The notes beneath the pieces were generated by a model. That model searched no databases and had not been told where the DNA came from. It saw only the letters and a program-made list of their open reading frames with translations. This document shows, piece by piece, positions 12,701 through 23,900 of a stretch of DNA of 64,000 bases (its first letter is position 1; every line of letters starts with the position of its first letter). This stretch comes from Tribonema minus (Eukaryota; Sar; Xanthophyceae; Tribonematales; Tribonemataceae): positions 62,001 to 126,000 of the forward strand of contig JAFCMP010000108.1 in NCBI GenBank assembly GCA_017506865.1. Reading direction: 5' to 3'. The translations under genes and the position numbers were made by a program.

Positions 12701-12998
12701 CTACATGACAATATACCTCAATGCCGCAAGCGGGTTTGCTGTCAGCCACAATTCTTACATGCTTGCGTCCCCCAACTGTTATTTACCCACTTCTCCCTTC
12801 CAGATCGTGGACGCGGCGCCGAGCATCTATTCTCCCGACTGGCAAATAGGCGACTGGCGCGACACCATCACCGTGCCGGCGCCGGGCAATGTAACGGTGC
12901 GCTGGGTGGCGGCCGATTTCAAGGGCAAGTCCGTTGCGCACTGCCACCTGTTCAGCCACTCGGACACAGGCATGACCGCCAATTTTGAAGTTGTGTAG
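9707..12998 (+). CDS. Multicopper oxidase B, laccase-like, membrane-anchored, 3 exons
   Basis: Exons 9707-10613, 11631-12244 and 12804-12998 join in phase to 571 residues. The first ATG is at 9707. Residues 26-46 form a single hydrophobic segment after KRRR, predicting a type II signal anchor with the enzyme outside or in the lumen. Copper motifs: HTHG (162-165), YHPH (204-207), HPFHLHVNH (497-505) and HCHLFSHSDTGM (553-564), the complete set, so it should be an active oxidase of phenols or metal ions. Its first cluster differs from oxidase A (HTHGLH against HPHG), so the two are distant relatives and not tandem duplicates. Intron 2 starts with GC (TATCAG/GCAAGC), a GC-AG intron. Intron 1 holds degenerate CCCTAA repeats near 11460-11515. 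Confidence 0.88.
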
Positions 12999-14425
12999 AG
13001 GCTGTTGAGCGCTGCTGCTGCTGCTGCTGTACGATGATGAATGCGAGCGCCCCGCGCAGCAAGCTTTCTTGCGCTGCATGCGGCCTCGAGGTGTGCCAGT
13101 CTGTCACGCGCAGCTCCTGTGCCTTTGGATTGTGGCTGCTGCTTTGGGCGACTGCCGCCGGTATACGGCACTCGCCCTTGCTCATGCCGCTTTGACGTCT
13201 CTCTGTACACGCGGCGCACCGCGCTGCGCAGCTCTTGCAGCTGCGAACAAGGCAAGCAGCCATGTTGAGCCAGCCTGATAGGAGGCATTTTGAAGTGATG
13301 CCTCGCGTCCCCACTGGGGATGTACTTCTTGTCCCCCTGCCGTAGTAGTCTCCACACAGCGCTTTGGCCGAAACGTGTGCAGCAGCAGGCGTACGGTTCT
13401 GTACATACGTGTAAACACAGCAGCACATTGTGTTCGCCGCGTGTGCCTTGTGTTTGTTGCCTTGTTTTTTGAGCAGCATCGGGTGTTGCCTGTGTGACAT
13501 GCTGCCAAGGTGCCTGGTTTGCTGCCCTTTCTCCACTGCTGTGATCAACTCATTGTAAACGTCTCTGTTGATCATTCATATTGCAGCTGCACCACGGCAA
13601 GCGGTATAGTAGCAGCAGGTGCTTGGGCGCACCCCTTACCTGTCAGATAAGTGAGAATCAAAATTCGTGACGCGTTGGAGTGCAACACGACCATTCATGG
13701 CCTGCGCACAGTACAGCTTTGCAATGAAAGCAGCAGAACCCACCAATTCAAGTGTGGTCAAGTAAAGAGTAGGGACATGTGTAACCCTAACTCTAACCCA
13801 GCACGCATCATCAATGCACATCGGAATCAGATTGTATCATGCTTTCATACCAGCTCATCTAGCAGGCAGAAACAGCAACAGGCAGGAACATGATCATGAT
13901 GCAATTGATGCGAAGCATCTCGCTGATTGTTGTATTCTGGCGCCGCTGCATGACGGCGTGGGCCTTGTGCCAGCACAAGCACAGCGACGCAGGTCTTCAC
14001 CCTGTTTGCCACTACAGCTGTTTTATGAGAAGGAAAGCGAAGCAAGCTGTGCACACCGAACTGACTACCCCTTTGGTTATGTGACCAAGCAGTGTGCACC
14101 TCAGGCTGAGCGTGAGGGACACTGCCAAGGTCTACGATGACCAGCTGGCAACCAGAATGACTAGCACCGACCGTATGATGTGACCCCTGTGCTCTACCCC
14201 CAAGTCATATCAATTGTCTCCAGCGGCAACGGCGCGCGTGTCGAGAGGCGGGGAGCCTTTGAGCCGCAATCGGAGTTTAGGGCCTGCATGCTGGCACAGA
14301 GGAAGGAGCACATCGACTCCTCGCATGAGCCAAAAGGCGCAGCTGTTGCCTCCCAGCGCTGAGAAACGGCGAAGAAGACTCTGCATGAGGGTTGAGGGCA
14401 TGTCCTCATTTCTGTTCTGGCATCA
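12999..14425. other. Intergenic after oxidase B
   Basis: Several open frames overlap here on both strands but none shows a recognisable domain. A GCT repeat lies at 13011-13028 just after the oxidase stop. A short CCCTAA run is near 13781-13800. Confidence 0.35.
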
Positions 14426-14870
14426 TCAATACATCACGGTCTGTAGACCATCATAATCCGAGATTCTCCAGTCGACGAGGCTCGGGACGCGCGCGACGGA
14501 CAGCCTGCAGAACTCTCCGCTGGCTCTGTAGCGCCCAAATTTGACCTCGTCCGACATCTCGGAATAGACATCGTGTATAACGCATTGCGCATCCGGTGAA
14601 GCTGCGAACGCTCTGAATCCCTCCGGATCTTGCACTGCCAGTTCTGCCAGTTCTTCGCCAAACTTCGTAATCGCCTCCAGCGCCGTTGCTGGAGGGCTTT
14701 GTTTTTCTGAATTGTTGAAAGTCCTTGGAGTACCCGTATCCGCCGTATGCGGTGTTGTACAGCACGTATTTGTAGACCGGGACCTTCTCCAACTCTGAAG
14801 TTATGGCTGTGTGCAGCTGCCTCAGAGAGTACTTGCCTGCGAAGGAAGGGCAGTCACAGAAGCAGCAAAA
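14426..14870 (-). pseudogene. Broken terminal exon, YGGYGYS-containing protein
   Basis: On the minus strand an acceptor-like CCTTCCTTCGCAG precedes a frame starting GKYSLRQLHTAI and running through VPVYKYVLYNTAYGGYGYS. After about 50 codons the plausible reading moves to another frame (ITKFGEELAELAVQDPEGF... to DGLQTVMY, stop at 14426). The change is at a CCCTCC/GGAGGG-flanked site near 14690, consistent with a one-base indel or a tiny unseen intron. The VLYN-x4-GGY-GxS motif resembles small proteins of unknown function known from algae and large DNA viruses; this is recollection and not a database match. No upstream exons are visible: a LINE end (14955) and a family C repeat follow directly. 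A truncated gene is the simplest reading. Confidence 0.5.
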
Positions 14871-14954
14871 GGAATCATGCAACAACACCTGGCTGACACT
14901 GCAGCCCAAACCAAATTGAACAAACCCAGTCATAAATATTGCTCATTAGGCATT

Positions 14955-15176
14955 AGTACTGGCCGTGTCATGACACACATGGCAGAATCCAGGGGGGGGG
15001 GGCACATGGAGGAGGACGTAGGGGAGGACCCCGAGATGCCATTTGACGGCGGCGGCGTCTGAGTGGTTGTCGTTGCGACACTTTCAGACTGTCATACGAA
15101 TGTAGATTCCTTACAGCTAGATGCCAATCATCTGGGCTTTTTCGCGCCCTGAGCGAGAATTACTAAAAAGTACTGG
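14955..15176 (+). mobile_element. REL LINE, short 5'-truncated 3' end
   Basis: Reads as the last residues of the LINE protein (SGRVMTHMAESRGGGHMEE to a stop at 15062), then the family's 3' UTR and tail: GGGCTTTTTCGCGCCC, then GAGCGAGAATTACTAAAAAG. It matches the minus-strand ends at 33.6-33.8 kb and 35.3-35.45 kb. Strong 5' truncation is typical of target-primed reverse transcription. Confidence 0.8.
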
Positions 15177-15189
15177 CCCCGACTGCTGC

Positions 15190-16440
15190 ATCGGCGACTG
15201 TGGACATCGGACCTGCGCTGCCTCCACCAGCACTTGCCGCCGTACACCGCATTTGCTGCCCCAGCACCTCACATCTGGACACTATCTTGGGACCTAGCGG
15301 TACCCTTGATTGTTGTTACACACACTCTTTCAGAGTCTTGTCCGTGGGGAGGGTCAGCGATGCGGCGACGGCGCAGGCAGGTGGCGGCTTCGCCTGCTTG
15401 GTGGCCTACGCCGACGCAGCGACCGAGTGTCAAGCCTCTGCCTGCTGCGGCAAGATCATCAACGCGAACACCAACACCTGCAACCACACCGTCGAAGACC
15501 GGAGCCTATCCGCCGCCGTCCCTGCCGCCGGTGATGGCGCACGCCTTCAACCCACAACCGACACAAGGACACTATCTTGGGGCCTCGCGGCACCCTTGAT
15601 TGTTAGTCATACAACTCTGCGGAGTGTTGTCCAAGGCATGTGGTTAGAGAGCGGCGCCTGTGCGCGGCGACGGGGCAGGCGGCGGCAGCTGCTTGGCGGG
15701 AGCGGCGCGGAGGAGCAGGAGCAGGAGCAGCAGGAGGAAGGAGTTCGCAGCAGGGGTTCCAGTGTGCGGCCGGGGACACCGGGGGGGTTAACACTAGCAA
15801 ATAGAAGGGCGGGTTTTAGTAGATATGCTTGCTGGAGTGACAGCATCAGCCTTTGCAGCACCAGTGCCTGGCACTTAGTGATCCATGACCATTGTCCTCA
15901 GTTCTGGGCGCTGCTACCAGTAGCCCAGGCCTGCACAAAGCTGTTCACGGTTAGGACCATTTTGGCAGAGACACGGGAGGCCTCAAAGTGGGTCTGGTCG
16001 TGTAGAGGCAGTAGCTTAGGCACTTTGGTGCAGCATGATCGATCGGGGTTTGGGTGGGGTTTGTTGGGGTTGGGTTGGACTCTTCGTAGCAACAGCATTG
16101 ATACCCTTAGCACCAGTGCCTGGTGCCCAGTGATCCTTTTGCCTAGAGGCGTGATTCAGACGTGTCAGCATGGTCCTCAGTTCTGGGCGCTGTCAAAGGC
16201 GACCCAGGCCTGCATAAATCTTTTTCAAGACGGGACAAGTGTGCCTCACGGCTGGGCAACCCTAAGTAGGGTTTGGTTGTGGGGTGTTGGTGGTAGTGTG
16301 AAGAGGGGGAAGCCTGTTTGCGGTTGAGTCTCTCTTCGGAGAAGGAATGTTGCATTGAGTAAACATCCAAAGAGAGGGCTTTTCGCGCCCCTTGCGAAGC
16401 GAAATTAATTATCAATTGTCACGTGCAGAGGATGATAATC
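15190..16440 (+). repeat. Repeat family C, copy 1
   Basis: Contains two copies of a box of about 60 bp (15284-15348 and 15572-15633: CACTATCTTGGG, GGC/ACCCTTGATTGTTA and an ACTC...GAGT dyad). Two copies of a second box follow (15855-15935 and 16100-16215: ACCAGTGCCTGG, CAGTTCTGGGCGCTG, CCCAGGCCTGCA). It ends near 16440 with TTTTCGCGCCCC and ATCAATTGTCACGTGCAGAG. The first box and the end recur in 37830-39860. The open frame of 375 codons here is low in recognisable features and probably not a gene. Confidence 0.6.
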
Positions 16441-16593
16441 AAGAAATGCGGTTCACGCACAGCAACGTGCAGCAACGCCACGGCACTTGCCTGCGATGAT
16501 ATCATTGACCGCTTCGCTCACCAGTCGGCTGCTCATGTTAGGACAAGGATCTGCAAAGCTTGATCGTCGTGGCATTGTTGTGTGTTCGGTGGC

Positions 16594-16745
16594 TTCTCTC
16601 TCTCTCTCTCTCTGCGCCTGCCTGCCCTGCCGCTGCTGCTGCTGCTGCTGCCTGCCTGCCTGCTGGATGCTGCTGCTGCCGCTGCCTGCTGTTGCTGCTG
16701 CCGCGCGGGGCGCTCGCGCTCTCTCTCTCTTTGCTCGCTCTCTCT
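16594..16745 (+). repeat. CT and CTG simple repeats
   Basis: A (TC)n run at about 16594-16614, then several blocks of CTG/CTGC repeats to about 16705, then another CT-rich block. They lie just before the mTERF gene and may form part of its promoter or leader. Confidence 0.8.
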
Positions 16746-16888
16746 CCAGGATGAGAGTAAATAAAAGAGCTTTTTTGGAGGGAATAAAAGGGGGGGGGGT
16801 ATGTATAATTTGGAGTGGGTACGTATACGCTGTGTGCTGGCGTGAGAACAACTGTGGAGAACGGGTCATAGCGCTTGGTCATGACCGC

Positions 16889-19590
16889 ATGCATTTCTGT
16901 GGTTATGAGCAGAGGACGGCGCGCCAGCAGCTACACCTGCTGGGACTGCTGGCGAGCATCGTGGTTGGCGTCAATGCTTTTGCGCACCCTGGTGCCAGCA
17001 TAGGCGCAGAGAGTTGCCGTCATGACTTCGGCAGATGTCTCAATGAAGCGCCGTGGCGCTACAAACACAGCTACAACCACAACAGAATGCGTGAGACAGG
17101 CGTTGCTCGTGCCGCGGCCGAACATCCAAGCTTGGCGACGGATGCAGGCGTCAAGATGGCAGCTTCGATACAGGAGGATCTGCAAGCAGCAGCGGTGCTT
17201 GCGGCGAGGCAGATGCTGTCAACGACGGTAAGTCTGCTCAGGCCGTGTTGGTGCTCATCAAATGACAACAATTTGTAGTTGAAGTTGCGGTTCCCCGGCG
17301 AACGTTTGCAGATCTGGCTGAATGGATTGCAGTCATTCATTCATTCAAGTTGGTGATGCCCTTTACATCGACGTCCCTCACCAGTAGTAATGAAGCTGAC
17401 GCTGATTGCCCTGACCATGTCTCAAGGTGTCAGTGCCATCACAGTCATCGGCAAAGACTCAAGGAGTGGCGTGCCTGCCAGCATTGGTCTTTGCTTTCTG
17501 TATGTTCACCCACACTCCGCAAACCCCTCCCAGACAATTTCCACAAATGTGACCAAGAGTGCTGAAGTGCCATCATGTCATGCCACTGCGCCCGCGCCGC
17601 CTGTCAGGACGACGCGCTCTCTGAGCAAGGCCGCGCCGCCGGTCAGCTGGCGCGCGCCCGCGGCAGCGCGGCGGCGCCGCTGCAGCAAGTCCTAGGCATG
17701 AAAGATATGGCCTATTTCTTCATTCGCGACACGCTTGGAGTCTCCGACGCTGCGCTCTCGCGCATCATACTCCAGTCGCCCAACGTGCTCGGCCTGAGCG
17801 TCGCACGCAACCTCAACTTGAAGTCCGCCTTTTTCAACACGCTCGGCATCTCCAACGCGGAGCTCGGCGACATGGTCGTGCGCCACCCGCCATTTTTATG
17901 GCTGAGCCTGGATGACAACATCAAGCCGACGCTCGCATGGCTGCACTGGCACGTAGGAGTGTCACACACGGAGCTCTGCGCGCTGTTGAAGTCCGCGCCC
18001 GCGCTGCTCGGCTACAGCATCCCCCACAACCTCGTGCCGACGATGGAGTTCTTGAAGTTGGAGCTCGCGCTGAGCGACGCGCAGCTCAAGTCAGTGCTCA
18101 TGCGGTGCCCGGCGCTCTTCTCGCTGAGCGTGGAGGCCAATCTGGCACCGAAGCTCGCTTATCTCATGGCGGGCGCCAGGCTGTCGCGCGAGGCCCTCAC
18201 TGCCATCGCCATCGCCGCGCCGCAGGTATGAGACACAGTTGAAGTTTGGTGCACAGGCAGTTAGAGTTGAAGTTGGGTGTATGAGGGCCGGTTCGTACTT
18301 GGCATTGCGGTGCGGGGTCAAGAGTTGGAGTATGTCTGGGGCTACATGTAGGTGCTCCACCTTGGGTTAGGATTGGGTCGGGGTTAGGGTTAGATTAGGG
18401 CTAGGGTTAGGGGTGCGGCAGACGACAAGTCTTGAGACATGGCAGCTCCCGTGTGTGCTGCCAGCCTGGGGGCGCAGACCGCCGCACACCATGCGCACTG
18501 TACCCTGCCTGCCTGCATTGCTGCCATCCCACTCTCAAAGTCCCCCGCTGCATACATGCACCGGGCCTGCTCCCTAATAATGCCGCTTGAGCTCACGCCA
18601 TGCGACTGCTGCCACCCCCAGGTCCTCTGCTACAGCGTGGAGGACAACCTCAAGCCTAAGTTCAAGTTCCTGGTGTCGCGCTGCCACCTGCGCCCCGCGC
18701 ACGTCGACGCGCTCGTGCGCCGCCACCCCGCAGTGCTCAGCAACAGCATGGAGCGCAAGATGCGCCCCCTCGCCACCTACCTGCGCGCGCTGGGATGCGG
18801 CCCGCGAGAGCTGCGCGACGTCGTGCGCCGCGCCCCCGCCCTCTTCTCCAGCGATCTTCAAACCCTAGATGCGCGCGTGGACCTCCTGCGCGCGCGCCTA
18901 GGGCTCGCTGACACGGAGCTGCGGAAGATCGTGGTGGCGGCGCCGGGGGCGCTAGCATGCCGTTTAGACGTGAAGCTTGACGCGTTGCTGGCGCTGCTCG
19001 GCGATGGCGGCGACGGCAGCGGCGGCGGCAGTAGTGGGGGTGGCGATGGCAGTGGTGAAGCTCAAGGCAGCGGTAGCAGCAGCAGCGCCACGAGCAGCCG
19101 GCGCGGCAAACGCTCTCGCAGCAGCGGCGCTGACAGCGGCGGCGCGAGCGACGGCCGCGGCAGGAAGAACAGGCGCCGCGGCGGCAGCAGCAGCGGCGGC
19201 GGCAGCAGCAGCAGCACTCAGCGCGGCCTCGGCCTCGATGCCGCCACCATCCGCAGGCTCGTGGTGGCCATGCCGACGCTGCTGGCGTGCTCCGTGGAAT
19301 TCAATTTGGCGCCCAAAGTCGCGCTGCTGCTGCACGTGGCGGGCGGCGACGCGGCGCGCGTTGCGGCGGCGGTGGCGGCGTCGCCGGCGCTGCTGGGCTA
19401 CAGCACGCGCGGCCGCATTGCGCCGCGGCTGGCCGCTCTGCAGCAGGCGGGCCTGCCGTTTGAGGCGCTGCTCGGTGTGATTAGGCTGACGGATGTGGCG
19501 TTTGAGGAGTGGCTCGTTAAGAACGCGCCTGCGGATGCGGCGCAGCGGGGCATGCAGCCCTCGCCGGAGGTGCTGCGGTCGCTGGAATAG
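16889..19590 (+). CDS. mTERF-family protein with plastid-type presequence, 3 exons
   Basis: Exons 16889-17227, 17608-18225 and 18622-19590 join in phase to 641 residues. The start at 16889 places a hydrophobic signal peptide (LHLLGLLASIVVGVNAFAHPG) at the N-terminus, ending in an A-F-A-x-P motif typical of complex-plastid import. The mature part consists of about nine mTERF motifs of about 35 residues, with the repeating pattern LG(V/I)S...L..(I/M)(I/V)...P.(L/V)L..S...N(L/I)..K. These form a superhelix that binds nucleic acid. Between repeats, residues of exon 3 encoded at about 19010-19215 form a Gly/Ser-rich insert with RGKRSRSS and KNRRRGG patches. mTERFs act in organelle transcription, RNA splicing or ribosome assembly; which role applies here cannot be told. 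Intron 2 holds TTAGGG-like repeats and TTGAAGTT motifs. A long poly-G run follows the stop. Confidence 0.87.
18361..18415 (+). repeat. Degenerate TTAGGG repeat in mTERF intron 2
   Basis: Repeated GGGTTAGG, GGGTTAGA and GGGCTAGG units over about 55 bp inside an intron. Similar runs occur in introns of most genes in this window, in both orientations. Confidence 0.8.
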
Positions 19591-19598
19591 GGGTAGTG

Positions 19599-19631
<33 letters not shown>

Positions 19632-20989
19632 AGGGGGAGGGCTAGGGGGGGCGTCTGCCTTGGCAGCACTGTGAATATTATACATAGCAGGAATGCGGCA
19701 GGGGGAGCGCAACAGGCATTTTTGAATCACACATCCCGGGAACAAATGTACACATCTGGTCACGCACGTTGGGGAGGCTATGCTGGTCGTTGGGCTTGCA
19801 GGCCTGCGCGTTGTTCTTGAAGTTTGTGCGCGCCGGAGTCATCTGTTGCTGTGCATGTGTTGTGGCTGTGCAGCATCATACTCGCGAGTGTATGATGGAC
19901 ACCCGCAAACTCTCCTATTTTGCGCCCTGAGCGAGAATTGCAGCAGGTACTGTCTGGTGACCAGGTCAACGCGGGGCGCAGGGGCGGAAGCTGCTGGAGG
20001 CCGTCGCCATGGAGTAAGATGTCCGTTCCCCAGCAGCTCTCGCGCTAAAAGGCATAGCACCAGCACGCATATGCTCAGCTCTGTCAGCAGCGCTCCACGT
20101 GACGTACTCCTTGCGTGTGATGACACACATGGCAGACTCTAACGGGGCGGACAGATGGACAAGGATGTGCTGTTGGGGGGGAGATGCCTTTTCTCGACAT
20201 GGATTAGATGTGGTTGTGATAGAGAAACACCCCAGCTCGTTGCGAGCCACGTAGATTTGTGCTATAGTCAGATGCGAATCTGCAGCGTTACTTGTGTCAC
20301 AATGCAAAGCCGGCATTGACAACAGCCGTTTTGTTGACGCGAGGATCACTTTTGAAGCATACATGACAGCGTTACGATAAGGATCACTTTGAAAGCATAC
20401 ATGAAAGCGGGTGCAAGTGGCACCACCTTACCTACAACAGGCATGCAGCTTGTACATCCATTCATGCATACATGGCGGAGCCGATGAGGCAGCAGCTAAT
20501 CATGACCGAAGCTCAGACAATGGTCAGATAGTATATGCACACGTTGCTATTGATCGCAGAGCTCTGCTTGCAAGACAACACACAGCCTTGCAACCCCCCG
20601 TGCCCCCCCCCCTCCTTACACCGCCGGTTGCCCGCAGCAACTGCGGACGCGGCACCTGAAACAGCATACACCTCAAGCACATGCAAGCCCTTGCTGCAGC
20701 CCTAGAAACCTGCCGGCTGCCGATGCACGCCAGTGTAGCAGAATACATGAGGCCATGCCTGCTCCAAGAGCCTCGCTGACAGCTCATGCGGTGCGCACAG
20801 GCCATCTTGAGAACTAATGTGACACCGCTGTGCTGCCTCCCCCCCAATCCTCCGCCCAACCGCAAAGCCGCGCGCGGAGACGCGCCAGATGAGCATCACC
20901 ACTCTGTCATCAGACAACCTTCGTGAGTTGGTGCATCTGTAGCGTCACACGCGCACCGAGACCCGCGCAGCAGATGATCATCGCCACGA
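19591..20989. other. Intergenic, mTERF to SF3B1 3' ends, with an old LINE fragment
   Basis: The two genes converge here. A poly-G tract of about 30 bases lies at 19601-19629. A retroelement tail-like TTTTGCGCCCTGAGCGAG occurs near 19918-19936, followed by the decayed LINE fragment listed separately. An 18-bp direct repeat (GAGGATCACTTTTGAAGC and GGATCACTTTGAAAGC) is near 20340-20395. Confidence 0.5.
19960..20215 (+). mobile_element. Old, decayed REL LINE fragment
   Basis: GGGGCGGAAGCTGCTGGAGG, CAGCAGCTCTCGCGCTAAAA and GTGATGACACACATGGCAGA match in order the last third of the LINE frame at 41660-41850, with many substitutions and small indels. It is clearly older than the copies at 33-35 kb. 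Confidence 0.7.
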
Positions 20990-23900
20990 TCAGATGAAGA
21001 CCTCGAGATCCGTGCGCCGGTAGCGGTTGCGCGCGTCGTCCTGAATGACGGGATACGCGGGCGTGAGCGCGTCCGCGCCGTAGATGTAGAGCATGTTGTA
21101 CAGCTTCCAGTACACCTCGCGCACGCGGCGCGCGGGGTGGTACAGCCCCTGCGCCACGTACATGAAGACACGTGCGGGACCGAGCGCAACGGTGCAGCCC
21201 TCTATGGCCTCCATCACAGCGTTGATGACGTGCGCGCTCGTCTCAAAGATGTTGGGCCAGACAAAGTTAAGGAGGTGGACGAGGGCGTCCTCGCAGCCAA
21301 GACCCGCGACGCCTAGCGCAATGTGCTTGACCGTAGTGCACGCCGTCTGGCGGTGAACGAGGTCGCGGTCCATGAGCGCATCCTCCAGCAGTGGGCACAC
21401 CGCGTAGATGTAGTCCTTTCCCATCTCCCCTATGTACTCAAACATGAAGCTGAGGGCCTTGAGAACGCCGTTCTGGACGTTGAGCTCCGGCACGCGGTAC
21501 TCGTTCATGAGCGCGGGGACGACGGTGAAGGGTGAGCACGTCTCGGCGACGATCGCGATGGCGACGGTCGTGCACACGCGGTTCTGCCGCTCCTGCACCT
21601 TGAGGTTGTTGAGCAGCGTGTGGAGCACGTCTTGCGGGCCGATGGCCTGCGGACGCGTGCAAGTAAGGTTTGAAGTAGGGTTTGAGGTGGGTTAGCATTG
21701 GTTTTCGGTGCTGGGATGGATGCTAAAGTGCGGGGGAAACTGTGCCGGACAGTGGGGCACAGTGAGCGTATTACTGGCTGGTGAGGGGTTGAACCTTAGA
21801 AGACTGTGGTCAAGCGTGTGCATACAAGGCAATGTGAACCTGAAGGCTCCAGCGTCCATAGCTTGCTGTGAAGCCAGGCGCATCAACAAGCGTATTTGTG
21901 GATGCCTGGCCCTCACATGACACTCATAGAGTGTTCAGAACAATGTCGAGCCAATGCGCACCTTTGCAATGTAGCCAAATGTGCTGACACATTACTCTTC
22001 TAGAGCGCTTCAAACAGTGCTCTGCGGCCGCACCTTAGCTATGTAGCCAAACGTGTTGGTGCATTACACTCATAGAGCCTAATGCGCACCTTCGCAATGC
22101 CTTTTCAACCCTCGCATTACACCCATACAAGGAGTGTCCACAACAATGCCAAGCGCATGCGCACCTTAGCAATGTAGCCGAATGTGTTGACGGCAGCTCG
22201 TCGAATGACCTTTGTGGCCCTGCTCGCATTACACTTATGGAGTGTTCAAAACAATGCTGTGCGAAGGCTATGTGCCTGAACGTGTTGACTGTAGAGGGTT
22301 CAAAACAATCCATGCATATGCGCACCTTTGCAATGTAGCCGAATGTGTTGACGGCAGCTCGTCGGATGGCCTTCTTGGGTGCCTTGAGCATCTCCAGCAG
22401 CTCAAAGCAGATGCGCATCCACTCGCGCGCCGATACCATCTCCGCACCCCTGTCCGCGATACGGCCGACCAGGTCTGCAGCAGCCAAAGTGCACAGCAGC
22501 GTGGAGGGTGAGTAATGTTGGGCCGTATGAGTCAAAAAATCCATCTTTAACACTATACCAACCCTAGATGACATCACACCCCTCATGCACGACGACGTTT
22601 GAGAGCTAGGGAAAACGACACATGGAGGTCCGTTCAGTACTCTCAACATGCGTGTACATGCGCATCGTTCAAGTTGAAGTTCATGCACGTACATCACATA
22701 TGAGCAGCCATCACATATTAGTGCACAGCGGCACAGAAGGTTAGTCATGTTGAGTCCTGTGATACATGACACATATCAACCCTAAGGTGACATTGCACAG
22801 CAGGAGGACAGACGTGCTGAGTGCCAGAGAAAATAACACATGAATGTCCCTCCAGCAATCTCATTATGTAAAGTACATGCGCATACTTCAAGCTGAAGCT
22901 CAATTACATCATCATCATCAGCAGCGACGGCATGCGGAAGGCATAGCCGCCGCCATCAGCATTTATGCCATGGTTGTTGCCCAAGTCGTGACTAGCAGTA
23001 CCGCACACCGTGAGTGCTGTCAGATGAAAGCTTCCGGTGAGAAATACAGTTACAAGGAGCCAGCTCTCTTCAGCAGTTGCGACATGGCATCGCAATAACG
23101 CCTGCAATGCATGGTGCAAGCGCGCCCATATGTGCGCACATATGCACCGATACGTACGCGCGTATACATCAAGCCCGTGTAATACTTTGCGCAGCCCACA
23201 TCACGTGTGTCATTGAGTGAGTCAACTAGCGAGTGAATCGCACCCCGGTGAGTGAATCGCCGCACAACTCACCAATCGCATGCTCCGGAACCTTCTCGTG
23301 CCTGATCCTGATAATAGGCATGAACCTCAACCACCGAGAATATGAGGTATAGTGAACGTGATCATGCGAGTCATTCAGTCAGTGACTTGCAGCGCGACTC
23401 ACCGATGGCATTCTCCTGCACCTTCTCGTGCCTGTTCTTGAGAATGGGCGTGAGCCTGGGCAGCAGATCCTTGATGGGGGGCGTCATGCGTGTCATGCCG
23501 ATGACGTTGACAATGGCTTTGAGGGCCCCCAGGATGCTGCCGAGCACCTCAGGGTACTGTCAATTGCGGGGGGGCAGGAGGGGGGGGGGGGGGGGGGGGT
23601 GAGCCTCATGCATCAGGACAGTGTGAACTCAATAGAAGTAGTATGCTGCCCAGCACCTCAAGGTACTGTTGCAGTGTTGAAGACAGACAGGGGGGCAAAC
23701 TTGAGAGTGTGGTGGCCAGCACCTCAGCAGGGTACTGTTGCAGTGTTGGAAAGTGACAAGAGATCTGAGCGCTATGCTTCGGAATGCGTTGAAGCATCAA
23801 AGCTCAGTGCAGTTACGCCCAGGTGCCTAGGTTTAACCCTAACCCTAACCCTTCGTCGTCCTCTCACGCCTTCAATATCACCACAAACACTACACCTGCC

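Noticed and set aside
15200-16327. 375-codon open frame as a gene
   Set aside because: It spans tandem boxes of a repeat family shared with 37.8-39.9 kb and shows no domain or conserved composition.
18964-19632. 222-codon minus-strand Ala/Arg frame over the mTERF gene
   Set aside because: It is the mirror of the GC-rich plus-strand coding region; no features of its own.
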